Of a DNA stretch of 46,021 nt, positions 1 to 7,585 are shown piece after piece. The DNA is from Chitinophagaceae bacterium UBA2791. Lineage in GTDB: Bacteria > Bacteroidota > Bacteroidia > Chitinophagales > Chitinophagaceae. Position numbers and translations under genes: made by a program. The stretch is from NCBI GenBank assembly GCA_002352105.1, contig DEHV01000039.1:166757-212777 (forward strand), written 5' to 3'. The number at the start of each line of letters is the position of its first letter. Positions within the stretch are counted from its first letter, which is position 1. The notes below the pieces were generated by a model, which did no database searches, was not told where the DNA came from, and saw nothing but the letters and a program-made list of their open reading frames with translations.

Positions 1-1143
1 CCTTTTTACCAGCGGCTTCGCCGGATATCCCAGATGGCTTTTGCCCATCTTGTTTATCCCGGGGCTGTTCATACGCGGCTGCATCATTCACTGGGCGCCT
101 ATCACCTCATGTGCAATGCGCTGGCCGAATTAAAAAACAAGGGGATCGATATCAGCCCTGAGGAAGAGCTCGGAGCAAAGGTCGCCATACTGCTGCACGA
201 CGTAGGGCACGGACCTTTTTCACATGCCCTGGAAAACATCCTGATCCCGGGGGTCAGCCATGAAACGCTTTCGCTCCAGATCATGAGGGTTCTCAATGAA
301 CAATATAACGGTCAGCTGGAAACGGCCATCCGGATATTCACCAACAACTACCCCAAGCCATTTCTCCGGCAGCTGATCTCGGGTCAGCTGGACGTAGACC
401 GGATGGATTACCTGACCAGGGATAGCTTTTTTACCGGCGTATCGGAAGGGGTGATCGGATACGACCGGATCATCAAGATGCTGACCGTTCACCGGGGCGA
501 GCTGATGGTGGAAGAGAAAGGCATATATTCCATTGAAAAATTTCTCGTATCCCGCAGATTAATGTACTGGCAGGCTTACCTTCATAAAACCGTGCTCAGC
601 GCCGAGATGATGCTGGTAAAAATCATTGAAAGGGCTAAAGAGTTGTTAAAAGAAGGAAGGGAAGTTAACGGGGGATCCAGGCCTTTTGATTTTTTTCTGA
701 AAGGAGACGATGAAAAAAAACCGGGATCGTTCCTGGAGCAGTTTTGTTTGCTGGACGACTATGACGTGATGGCGGCCATTAAAAACTGGATGGGCCACCC
801 GGATAAAATTTTATCCCGTTTATGTCGTTTACTGATCGACCGGGGCTTGTTGAAAGTTAAATTGCAGGCCGAACCCTTTTCACCGGACCGGATAAGCCGG
901 ATGCGGAACAAAATTTGCCGTGAATGGAATATTACGGAGCAGGAAAGTCGTTATTTTGTTTTTGCAGGCGAGGCGCAGAATACAACCTATGACCCCTCCG
1001 AGGAAAGGATTAACATTTTGTTTAAAGACGGGAGCGTAAAGGATATTTCCGGGGTGGACAATGCCTTGATCCATCAAACGCTGTCAAGGCCTGTGAAAAA
1101 ATTCTATATTTGCTTCCCGTTGGCCGGTCCGGACTTAGTGTAA
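1..1143 (+). CDS. HD-domain phosphohydrolase (COG1078/dNTPase-like), 5' partial
   Basis: The reading frame is open from base 1, and the codons before the first ATG at 34 encode PFYQRLRRISQ. That stretch is the conserved N-terminal part of this family, so the true start lies outside the window. HD-superfamily metal-ligand motifs are visible, counted from the ATG at 34: TRLHHSLGAYH (about 14-24), LLHDVGHGPFSH (about 53-64) and QLDVDRMDYLTRD (about 117-129). The family includes metal-dependent (deoxy)nucleoside triphosphate phosphohydrolases related to SAMHD1 and YdhJ; the substrate here is unknown. Only about 20-30 residues should be missing. The gene lies 34 bp upstream of lpxD on the same strand and is probably co-transcribed with the lipid A genes, an order common in Bacteroidota. 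No functional link to lipid A is implied. Confidence 0.85.
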   Translation, partial: PFYQRLRRISQMAFAHLVYPGAVHTRLHHSLGAYHLMCNALAELKNKGIDISPEEELGAKVAILLHDVGHGPFSHALENILIPGVSHETLSLQIMRVLNEQYNGQLETAIRIFTNNYPKPFLRQLISGQLDVDRMDYLTRDSFFTGVSEGVIGYDRIIKMLTVHRGELMVEEKGIYSIEKFLVSRRLMYWQAYLHKTVLSAEMMLVKIIERAKELLKEGREVNGGSRPFDFFLKGDDEKKPGSFLEQFCLLDDYDVMAAIKNWMGHPDKILSRLCRLLIDRGLLKVKLQAEPFSPDRISRMRNKICREWNITEQESRYFVFAGEAQNTTYDPSEERINILFKDGSVKDISGVDNALIHQTLSRPVKKFYICFPLAGPDLV

Positions 1144-1177
1144 ATGACCTTCGATCAACAAGTATCAAGCTTAACCT

Positions 1178-2230
1178 ATGCAATTCACTGCAGCGCAAAT
1201 AGCCTTAATCATTAATGCCAGGGTGGAAGGCGACCCTGCGGCAGCTATAGCGTCATTCGGGAAAATAGAAGAAGCGCGTCCGGATCAGTTGGCCTTCCTG
1301 GCTAACCCCAAGTATGAAGACTATCTTTATTCTACCAAAGCGTCTATCATTATCCTTCATGAGAACCAGGAGTTGAAAGAGCCGGTCAACGCCACGCTTT
1401 TACGCGTTGCGGACCCTTATTCGGCCTTCGCTACCCTGCTGGCCAAATACCAGGAAATGATCGCGCAGCAAATGACCGGGATCCAGGAGCCTTCTTATAT
1501 CGCTAAAACCGCGCGCCTGGGCAACAATGTTTTTGTCGGCGCCTTTGCCTATATAGGCGAAAACGCGCATATAGGAGATAACGCCAAGATATACCCCAAT
1601 GTATATATAGGGAATAACGTTAGGATCGGCGACCGTACGGAGCTGCATCCCGGAGTAAGGGTTTACCATGATTGCCTCATCGGCAACAACGTAAGTATCC
1701 ATGCCGGGGCGGTTATTGGAAGCGACGGTTTTGGTTTTGCCCCACAGCCCGATGGAAGCTTTAAGAAAGTGCCGCAGATCGGCAATGTCGTTGTAGAGGA
1801 CAATGTAGAGATCGGCGCCAACTCGACCATTGACAGGGCGACCATGGGATCCACGCTGATCAAGTCCGGGGCCAAACTGGATAACCTTATCCAGGTGGCG
1901 CACAACGTGGAAGTAGGTCATCATACGGTAATTGCCGCGCAGGCAGGCGTCAGCGGAAGCACCAAGATCGGCAATAACGTGATGATCGGCGGGCAGGCCG
2001 GAATAGTCGGCCACCTGCATATTGCCGATAACGTTAAGATAAATGCGCAAAGCGGCGTCAGCAAGTCCATCAAAAATCCTCATACGGCGGTAACCGGCTC
2101 CCCCGCATTTGATTATACCAGCGCCCTCAGGAGCCAGGCAGTGACAAGAAAACTACCGGAGCTGGAAAAAAAGGTAATAGAACTGGAGAATTTAGTTAAG
2201 CAATTGCTCATGGAAAAAGCGGGCATTTAG
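1178..2230 (+). CDS. lpxD: UDP-3-O-acylglucosamine N-acyltransferase LpxD
   Basis: LpxD transfers a 3-hydroxyacyl chain from acyl-ACP to the 2-amino group of UDP-3-O-acyl-glucosamine, the third committed step of lipid A synthesis, in the cytoplasm. The 350-residue length is normal. An N-terminal uridine-binding region (1-100) is followed by hexapeptide repeats of a left-handed beta helix (about 105-300, for example IGDNAKIYPNVYIGNNVRIG). The diagnostic segment GSDGFGFAP is at 181-189. QVAHNV at 239-244 carries the presumed catalytic base H242. A short helical tail (324-350) ends the protein. It is the second gene of the HD-lpxD-lpxC/fabZ-lpxA-ABC operon, with lpxC starting 23 bp downstream. 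Identification is secure. Confidence 0.96.
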   Translation: MQFTAAQIALIINARVEGDPAAAIASFGKIEEARPDQLAFLANPKYEDYLYSTKASIIILHENQELKEPVNATLLRVADPYSAFATLLAKYQEMIAQQMTGIQEPSYIAKTARLGNNVFVGAFAYIGENAHIGDNAKIYPNVYIGNNVRIGDRTELHPGVRVYHDCLIGNNVSIHAGAVIGSDGFGFAPQPDGSFKKVPQIGNVVVEDNVEIGANSTIDRATMGSTLIKSGAKLDNLIQVAHNVEVGHHTVIAAQAGVSGSTKIGNNVMIGGQAGIVGHLHIADNVKINAQSGVSKSIKNPHTAVTGSPAFDYTSALRSQAVTRKLPELEKKVIELENLVKQLLMEKAGI

Positions 2231-2253
2231 ATAGTTTTCATACATTCGTGGCT

Positions 2254-3672
2254 ATGGATAGAACCACCGGCAATGAAGAATTTTTTCAGCATACCATTAA
2301 GTCAGAGATTGCCATTTCAGGGGCGGGTATTCATACCGGGCAGTCGGTCACCATGCGCCTGAAACCTGCTGAGCCAAATACCGGAATTGTGTTCCAGCGG
2401 GTCGACCTCCACAGGAAACCGCTGATAAAGGCAGATGTCGACAACGTCATAGAAACCAACAGAAGCACCACCATTGAAGCGCATGGCGCCAGGGTAAGCA
2501 CCATCGAGCACCTTATGGCTTCCCTCGTGGGCATGCAGATCGATAACGTCCTGATCGAGATAGACGGAGAAGAAGTGCCTATCCTGGATGGGAGCGCCGA
2601 GCCCTTTGTGGCCGCGCTGGAAAAAATCGGCATTCAGCAGCAGAATGTTAAAAAGACCTATTATACCATCGAACACAATATCACGCTGGTCGACGAGGAC
2701 AAGAAGGTGGAGATGGTTGCGCTGCCTTATCACGAATACCGGATCAACACCCTGATCGACTTCAATTCGCCCATCCTCGGCACGCAGCATGCGGCATTGA
2801 AAGACATCACGCTGTTCAATAATGAGATCGCCCCCTGCCGCACCTTTTGTTTTTTTCATGAGCTGGAAGCGCTGCTGGCCAATAACCTGATCAAAGGCGG
2901 AGACATCAATAATGCCATTGTAGTGGTAGACAAGCCCATTACCGACGACCAGGTGCAACGCATCTCAAAAGTGTTCAACAAAAAAGACGTGCAGGTAAGC
3001 GAGGAAGGCATCCTGAACAATCTCAAGCTTCGCTTCCCCAACGAGCCGGCCAGGCATAAACTGCTGGACGTCGTGGGCGATCTGGCCCTGGTGGGATTTC
3101 CTTTCAAAGCGCATATCATTGCCAACCGTCCGGGACATTCCACCAATGTGCGCTTTGCCAAAAAAATAAAGGAACATATAAAAAAATACAAACACCGCCA
3201 GGACATTCCGAAATACGATCCCTCCAAACCGCCCTTGCTGGATATTCATGCTATTGAACAGGTGTTGCCTCACCGGTATCCCTTCCTGTTGGTGGACAAG
3301 GTGGTTGAGTTAACGGACAAACACGTGGTGGCGATCAAAAACGTAACCTATAACGAACCTTTCTTCCAGGGGCATTTTCCCGGCAATTGCGTAATGCCGG
3401 GCGTGCTTCAGGTGGAAGCGCTGGCGCAGGCCGGAGGGTTCCTGGCCATTCCCCGCGATACCGTCGACAAATATGATACTTACTTCCTAAAGATAGAGAA
3501 TTGTAAATTCAAACAAAAAGTAGTTCCCGGCGACACGCTGATTTTAAAAATGGAGCTTTCCAATCCTATAAGAAGAGGCATCTGTGAAATGAAAGGCACA
3601 ATATTTATAGGCGATAAGCTGGTTACGGAAGCAGACCTTGTAGCTCAAATTGTAAAAAGACCCAACGACTGA
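2254..3672 (+). CDS. lpxC/fabZ: Bifunctional LpxC deacetylase / FabZ dehydratase fusion
   Basis: This is a fusion of two usually separate enzymes. The N-terminal part (about 15-310) is LpxC, the zinc deacetylase that commits UDP-3-O-acyl-GlcNAc to lipid A. Its Zn ligands H86 (TIEHLM), H268 and D272 (ARHKLLDVVGD) are present, with catalytic E85 and H295 (RPGHSTN). The C-terminal part (about 330-472) is FabZ, the 3-hydroxyacyl-ACP dehydratase of fatty acid synthesis, with H374 in GHFPGN and E388 in GVLQVEALAQ. The fusion is characteristic of Bacteroidota and may balance acyl-ACP use between lipid A and phospholipid. I chose ATG 2254. An in-frame GTG six bases upstream (2248) is possible and would add two residues. 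lpxA begins 2 bp after the stop, so translation is probably coupled. Confidence 0.96.
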   Translation: MDRTTGNEEFFQHTIKSEIAISGAGIHTGQSVTMRLKPAEPNTGIVFQRVDLHRKPLIKADVDNVIETNRSTTIEAHGARVSTIEHLMASLVGMQIDNVLIEIDGEEVPILDGSAEPFVAALEKIGIQQQNVKKTYYTIEHNITLVDEDKKVEMVALPYHEYRINTLIDFNSPILGTQHAALKDITLFNNEIAPCRTFCFFHELEALLANNLIKGGDINNAIVVVDKPITDDQVQRISKVFNKKDVQVSEEGILNNLKLRFPNEPARHKLLDVVGDLALVGFPFKAHIIANRPGHSTNVRFAKKIKEHIKKYKHRQDIPKYDPSKPPLLDIHAIEQVLPHRYPFLLVDKVVELTDKHVVAIKNVTYNEPFFQGHFPGNCVMPGVLQVEALAQAGGFLAIPRDTVDKYDTYFLKIENCKFKQKVVPGDTLILKMELSNPIRRGICEMKGTIFIGDKLVTEADLVAQIVKRPND

Positions 3673-3674
3673 GT

Positions 3675-4481
3675 ATGATTAGTCCTCTTGCCTATATCCA
3701 TCCTGATGCAAAAATCGGAAAAGAAGTAACCATTGAACCTTTTGCAGTTATTCATGATAAAGTAACCATCGGCGATCATTCCCATATCATGTCGCATGCC
3801 GTTATTCATCCGTATGCCCGTATTGGAAAACATTGCCGGATATTTCCGGGCGCCGTGATCAGCGCCATACCGCAGGACCTGAAATTTGCAGGGGAAGAAA
3901 CCTTTGTTGAAATAGGCGACCATACCACGATAAGGGAATGCGTAACTGTTAACCGCGGAACCCAGGATCGCTGGAAAACCGTGTTGGGCAAGCATTGCCT
4001 GCTGATGGCATACGCGCACGTGGCGCACGATTGCATCCTGGGCGATAATGTAATCCTGGGAAATGCCGTTCAGCTGGCAGGCCATGTTACCATCGACGAT
4101 TATGCCATCCTCAGCGGCATGGCCGGCGCGCACCAGTTTGTGCGTATTGGCGCGCACACGTATATCGCAGGCCATACGGTGATCCGGAAAGATGTTCCCC
4201 CCTTTATCAAAGCGGCGCGGGAACCGCTGAGCTATATGGGCATCAATATTGTAGGATTGCAACGGCGCAATTTTTCCAGGGAAACGATCACGGAGATCTC
4301 CAATATCTACCATATCTTATTCGTGGAAAGAAATACCACGACCGTGGCGGTACAGCATATAACCGACGCGCTGCCCGCCAGCGATATAAGAGACCAGATC
4401 CTGCAGTTCATCGCCCAGTCAAAATCGGGTATCATTAAGCGCCCGTCCAAAACAGCTAATGATGCGGATTTCGCTTTCTGA
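3675..4481 (+). CDS. lpxA: UDP-GlcNAc O-acyltransferase LpxA
   Basis: LpxA is the first enzyme of lipid A synthesis and acylates the 3-OH of UDP-GlcNAc from 3-hydroxyacyl-ACP. The 268 residues begin with the typical start ISPLAYIHPDAKIG and run through hexapeptide repeats of a trimeric left-handed beta helix (about 5-185). The catalytic histidine is H118 in HVAHDC. The acyl-chain-ruler segment SGMAGAHQFVRIGAH (147-161) matches the family's GG-AVHQF region. A helical C-terminal domain (about 190-262) follows. The gene starts 2 bp after lpxC/fabZ, and its last 23 bases overlap the next ATPase gene, indicating a single transcript. lpxB and lpxK are not in the window. Confidence 0.95.
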   Translation: MISPLAYIHPDAKIGKEVTIEPFAVIHDKVTIGDHSHIMSHAVIHPYARIGKHCRIFPGAVISAIPQDLKFAGEETFVEIGDHTTIRECVTVNRGTQDRWKTVLGKHCLLMAYAHVAHDCILGDNVILGNAVQLAGHVTIDDYAILSGMAGAHQFVRIGAHTYIAGHTVIRKDVPPFIKAAREPLSYMGINIVGLQRRNFSRETITEISNIYHILFVERNTTTVAVQHITDALPASDIRDQILQFIAQSKSGIIKRPSKTANDADFAF

Positions 4482-5076
4482 TATCGGCAAACGTTTTAAC
4501 CGGGATTGGATCTTCCGGGGGTTTTCTTACCAGTTCAATGCCGGGCGCAACTACGCGATCACCGGGCCCAACGGTTCGGGGAAATCAACCTTGTTGCAGG
4601 TCATTGCGGGAGCCATTATGGCCAGCGAGGGAAAGATCAGTTATGAAAAGGACCGCGCAATAGATCCCGAACTTGCCTATAAATGCATAGCCATTGCCGC
4701 GCCCTACCAGGAAGTCATTGAAGAAATGACCCTGGCTGAGTTCCTTCAGTTTCATTCAACCTTCAAACCTTTTTTCCCCGGCATGACAGGCAGGAAAGTC
4801 ATCGAGATCCTGGGGTTGGAGCAATCCGCCGGCAAACAGATCCGGTATTATTCTTCGGGGATGAAACAACGCGTAAAGCTGGCGCAAGCCATTTTTTCGG
4901 ATACCCCCTGCGTATTGTTCGACGAACCCTGCACCAACCTCGATGCGGCGGGCATTTCGTTGTACCATCAGTTGGTCGACAGCTATTGCAGGGAAAGGCT
5001 GGTCATCGTCAGCTCTAACGACAAGCAGGAATACGGATTCTGCAACCAGGTCGTTGATATCATGCAATACAAATAG
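4459..5076 (+). CDS. ABC transporter ATP-binding protein (lone ATPase)
   Basis: This is a 205-residue stand-alone ABC nucleotide-binding domain. Walker A GPNGSGKST is at 36-44, the Q-loop glutamine at Q84, the signature YSSGMKQR at 131-138, Walker B CVLFDEP at 151-157 with catalytic E156, and the D-loop TNLD at 159-162. The switch histidine normally found after the next strand is not evident; the segment reads VIVSSNDKQEY, with N187 near the expected place. No permease gene is adjacent. The start overlaps the end of lpxA by 23 bp (tandem ATG codons at 4459 and 4462), so it belongs to the lipid A operon. A role in exporting an envelope lipid or polymer is inference only; CcmA-like or regulatory ATPases remain alternatives. 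Confidence 0.85.
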   Translation: MMRISLSDIGKRFNRDWIFRGFSYQFNAGRNYAITGPNGSGKSTLLQVIAGAIMASEGKISYEKDRAIDPELAYKCIAIAAPYQEVIEEMTLAEFLQFHSTFKPFFPGMTGRKVIEILGLEQSAGKQIRYYSSGMKQRVKLAQAIFSDTPCVLFDEPCTNLDAAGISLYHQLVDSYCRERLVIVSSNDKQEYGFCNQVVDIMQYK

Positions 5077-5163
5077 CCTTCTTTATGCGACTATGCTTTT
5101 TTACGCTGATTCAGGAAGCCGCTGCGCAGTTAACAACCACTCTACCGTCCGCTTAATAGCGGC

Positions 5164-6378
5164 TTACCGCTGGCTGGCGATCAGCAGGTTCAGATCGGTA
5201 TATTTCAGATCGAACCGCTGGCTGAGATGGAAGTTGGTCAAAGCCCCCTTGAACAAATAGATGCCCGACCGAAGGTTGACCTTATGCCAGACCAGGTTTT
5301 CAAAGCCGCCCTCTTCTCCGGCTTCCATCAGTAGCGGCATGAGCACGTTGCTGATGGCCTGCGAGGCCGTACGCGCAAAACCGGAAGGGATATTCGGCAC
5401 GCAATAATGGATCACCCCGTATTTCATGAACACAGGATGCTGGTGGCTGGTGATCTGCGCCGTTTCAAAACAACCGCCGCTGTCAATGCTTACGTCAATG
5501 ACCACGCTGCCCGCGCGCATATTGCTCACCATTTCTTCCGTCGCCACCAGGGGGGTCCTGCCTCCCGGCGAGGAGAGCGCGCCTACCGCCACTTCGCAGG
5601 TCTTTAACTGTTTGGCAAGGATCCGCGGCTCGATCACGGAGGTCCATAAACGCTGACCGATATTGTTTTGAAGTCTTTTCAACCGGTATACGCTGTTGTC
5701 AAATACCTTGACCGAGGCGCCCAGGGCCAGCGCCGCGCGAGCGGCATATTCCCCGACAATGCCCGCCCCCAGGATGATCACCTTTGTAGGCGGGATCCCC
5801 GAAATACCTCCCAGCAAAACCCCCTTGCCATGATTGGCGGAGCCCAGGTACTGAGCCGCAATAAGCATCGCCGCGCTTCCGGCGATCTCGCTCATGCTGC
5901 GTACAATAGGATAAGAGCCGCTGTCGTCGCGCAGGGCTTCAAAAGATACCGCGGTGATCCTTTTCTCCATCATCTGCTCCAGCAATTCAGCCTTCATCGC
6001 CGACATATGAACAGGGGATATGATGAGGTGATTGGGCTGGAGCAGGGGAATGTCTTCATCTACCACGGGAGCCGTTTTCACCAGTATGGGCGCCTGGTAA
6101 ACCTCCGCCTTTTCGTAGACTATCTTTGCGCCTGCCTCGCTATAATCCTGGTCCCGGAAATGAGCGGCTTCCCCGGCGTCATGCTCAATGACCACCTGGT
6201 GGCCATCGCTCACCAGGACGCCCACCGCATCGGGCGTCAGGCCCACGCGGTTTTCCTGGAAAGCTTTTTCACGGGGTATGCCGATATGTAGTTGTTCGCC
6301 TTTGGGCTTTACATCCAGCTTTTCCTCTAATGTTTCATAACTGAACGAAGCGCTGATAACCGGCTGTGGGTAAGACAT
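5164..6378 (-). CDS. ald: Alanine dehydrogenase
   Basis: The predicted enzyme catalyses NAD-dependent interconversion of L-alanine with pyruvate and ammonia in the cytosol. The 404 residues form an AlaDH/PNT N-terminal domain (about 30-165) with GIPREKAFQENRVGLTP (33-49, substrate-binding R44), K101 in VKTAP and H124 in SPVHMSA, which correspond to the pyruvate-binding residues of the family. The NAD-binding domain has the dinucleotide motif GAGIVGEYA (204-212) and D227 closing the second strand. It is about 30 residues longer at the N terminus than the Bacillus enzyme, as expected for the Bacteroidota form. Transhydrogenase subunit alpha is the main alternative but lacks this overall length. 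It is convergent with the ABC gene, and an 8-bp inverted repeat (5116-5123 with 5158-5165) overlaps the stop codon. Confidence 0.88.
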   Translation of the reverse strand: MSYPQPVISASFSYETLEEKLDVKPKGEQLHIGIPREKAFQENRVGLTPDAVGVLVSDGHQVVIEHDAGEAAHFRDQDYSEAGAKIVYEKAEVYQAPILVKTAPVVDEDIPLLQPNHLIISPVHMSAMKAELLEQMMEKRITAVSFEALRDDSGSYPIVRSMSEIAGSAAMLIAAQYLGSANHGKGVLLGGISGIPPTKVIILGAGIVGEYAARAALALGASVKVFDNSVYRLKRLQNNIGQRLWTSVIEPRILAKQLKTCEVAVGALSSPGGRTPLVATEEMVSNMRAGSVVIDVSIDSGGCFETAQITSHQHPVFMKYGVIHYCVPNIPSGFARTASQAISNVLMPLLMEAGEEGGFENLVWHKVNLRSGIYLFKGALTNFHLSQRFDLKYTDLNLLIASQR

Positions 6379-6395
6379 GAATTCGATGTATGGTT

Positions 6396-6429
6396 TGCAA
6401 TTACAATTTACGATTTACGATCTACAAAT
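6396..6429. repeat. Heptanucleotide tandem repeat upstream of ald
   Basis: Consecutive 7-base units read TACAATT, TACGATT, TACGATC and TACAAAT, preceded by a 6-base partial unit TGCAAT. The array sits 18 bp upstream of the ald ATG. It could be a slippage product or a protein-binding array, and it overlaps the region where the ald promoter should be. Confidence 0.7.
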
Positions 6430-6544
6430 GGCTTATTTTTCAGAAGCGATTCCATTTCAGCCCCAGCAGGTTAGGCCGTCCGGAATAAAACATTATGATG
6501 AGCCGGTCCTGGTTTTGAAATCAGGGGTTGACTCTTTTTTTGCT

Positions 6545-6592
6545 TTCTTCGTATAGGCTTTTTTCACCTTCTTCGTTCGGGCTTTTTCCAAC
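6545..6592. repeat. 24-bp imperfect tandem duplication
   Basis: Two adjacent 24-base units, 6545-6568 and 6569-6592, both begin TTCTTCGT and share GGCTTTTT. They agree at 19 of 24 positions. They lie in the 283-bp gap between ald and tsaE, downstream of the tsaE stop. The tsaE frame stays open past its stop across this tract for about 46 codons, giving a Lys/Arg-rich string that I do not regard as a gene. Confidence 0.7.
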
Positions 6593-6661
6593 CCTTCTCA
6601 ACCTTGTTCTGGTTGTCTTCGCTACCCGCGCGTTCAGGCAATTGCTTGTTTTCAACCTTCC

Positions 6662-7102
6662 TCAACCTTGTTTCGCACCGCCCTCCGGCCCGGTTTCAAC
6701 GCTGATCCTGCGCATCCCGTCTTCAATTTCTTCCATATGGATATGCAGGGCATCTTCCGGGAAGATCCCAGCCGCTTTCGAAGGCCATTCCACCAGGCAG
6801 ATCTCACCCGAATACAGGCATTCTTCCACCCCCGCGCGAATGGCTTCCTGTTCATCCCTGCAACGATAAAGATCGATATGATAGATCAACCCATCCGGAG
6901 CATCATATTCATTAATGATCGAAAAGGTCGGGCTGCTTACCTGGGCGCTTACCCCGAGAAGCCTGCACAATGCCTGAATAAACGTAGTCTTCCCTACCCC
7001 CATCTCCCCATGAAAAGCCAATACGCTCCTGTTTGCCGGCAACTGATCCCAAAACGCTCCGGCCGCCTCGTCAATATCCTTTCTTGCATAAACCAGCTCC
7101 AT
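6662..7102 (-). CDS. tsaE: tRNA N6-threonylcarbamoyladenosine biosynthesis ATPase TsaE
   Basis: TsaE is the P-loop ATPase that works with TsaB and TsaD to install threonylcarbamoyl on A37 of ANN-decoding tRNAs. The 146 residues from the ATG at 7102 show Walker A GEMGVGKTT (32-40), the switch segment SSPTFSIINEY (56-66), HIDLYR with D77 (75-80) and VEWP (104-107), all diagnostic. I chose ATG 7102 because MELVYARKDIDEAA matches where family members begin. The frame continues upstream to a GTG at 7189 through an ATG at 7126, and these are less likely. tsaB and tsaD are not nearby. A strong promoter-like pair lies at 7239-7267, which would give a leader of about 130 nt. Confidence 0.93.
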   Translation of the reverse strand: MELVYARKDIDEAAGAFWDQLPANRSVLAFHGEMGVGKTTFIQALCRLLGVSAQVSSPTFSIINEYDAPDGLIYHIDLYRCRDEQEAIRAGVEECLYSGEICLVEWPSKAAGIFPEDALHIHMEEIEDGMRRISVETGPEGGAKQG

Positions 7103-7238
7103 GTTGCAAATATAAGGAGTAGCCATAAAGGCTCCCGCGCCATCGGTATAACGGCAGCAGTTCATCTTGACTTCTTGCCCCTGCCGCACAACCTGTCTAA
7201 ATCGGGCAAGCAGCTACCAATATAACGCCCCCGTCTTA

Positions 7239-7267
7239 CAAAGATAAAAAGCGGAGCAGGCGGGCAA
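7239..7267 (-). promoter_or_regulatory. Predicted Bacteroidota promoter of tsaE
   Basis: On the minus strand a -33-like TTG (7267-7265) is followed after 18 bases by TATCTTTG (7246-7239), a perfect match to the phylum's -7 consensus TAnnTTTG. The expected start of transcription is near 7233. It points toward tsaE. Spacing and both boxes fit what is known for the Bacteroidota primary sigma factor. Confidence 0.65.
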
Positions 7268-7390
7268 TGGGGTTTTTACGATTCAGAACAAGGAAAATAA
7301 CGGTTGATACGGGTTGTTCCACCCATGAGAAATGAAAAAGGATCACGACCTGGGCCCCATACGGTTAAGCCTTCAGTTAAAAACATTGCC

Positions 7391-7548
7391 GGCAAAACTC
7401 CAACAGGGCAAGAATATTAAGGCTTCGCTCAATGCAATGGGATCTTCGCCCGCAGGGCAAAATTGCAACATAGTAAAAATATTAGCAGGTATGCGCCACT
7501 CATCGGATTCCCTGTCTTGGCAAAATTGCAACATGGTAAAAATATTAG
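7391..7548. repeat. Three copies of a 30-bp element before copA
   Basis: Copies start at 7391, 7456 and 7519. The last two are identical at 29 of 30 positions. Each reads GGCAAAATTGCAACA followed by (T)(A/G)GTAAA and AATATTAG. The first copy is degenerate, with 23 of 29 matches to the second, but keeps GGCAAAA, CAACA and AATATTA. Start-to-start distances are 65 and 63 bp, about six helical turns. The last copy ends 25 bp before the predicted -7 box of the metal ATPase gene, so it would lie at about -67 to -38. The likely role is operator sites for a metal-responsive regulator. The rest of the 483-bp gap 7103-7585 shows no gene other than the tsaE promoter. Confidence 0.8.
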
Positions 7549-7573
7549 TCCTTCTTCCCGCCGCTTATAGCAG

Positions 7574-7581
7574 TAATTTTG
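7574..7581 (+). promoter_or_regulatory. -7 promoter element of copA, 4 nt from the ATG
   Basis: TAATTTTG matches TAnnTTTG and is separated from the copA ATG by only four bases (CTTC). Transcription would start at or next to the start codon, giving a leaderless mRNA. No clear -33 TTG is present, which suits a promoter that depends on an activator bound at the upstream repeats. Confidence 0.55.
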
Positions 7582-7585
7582 CTTC

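Noticed and set aside
7391..7548. Three repeats of 30 bp with 33-36-bp spacers, CRISPR-like geometry
   Set aside because: Only two good copies, no cas genes in the window, no leader, and the array sits in the promoter position of copA; an operator array is the simpler reading.
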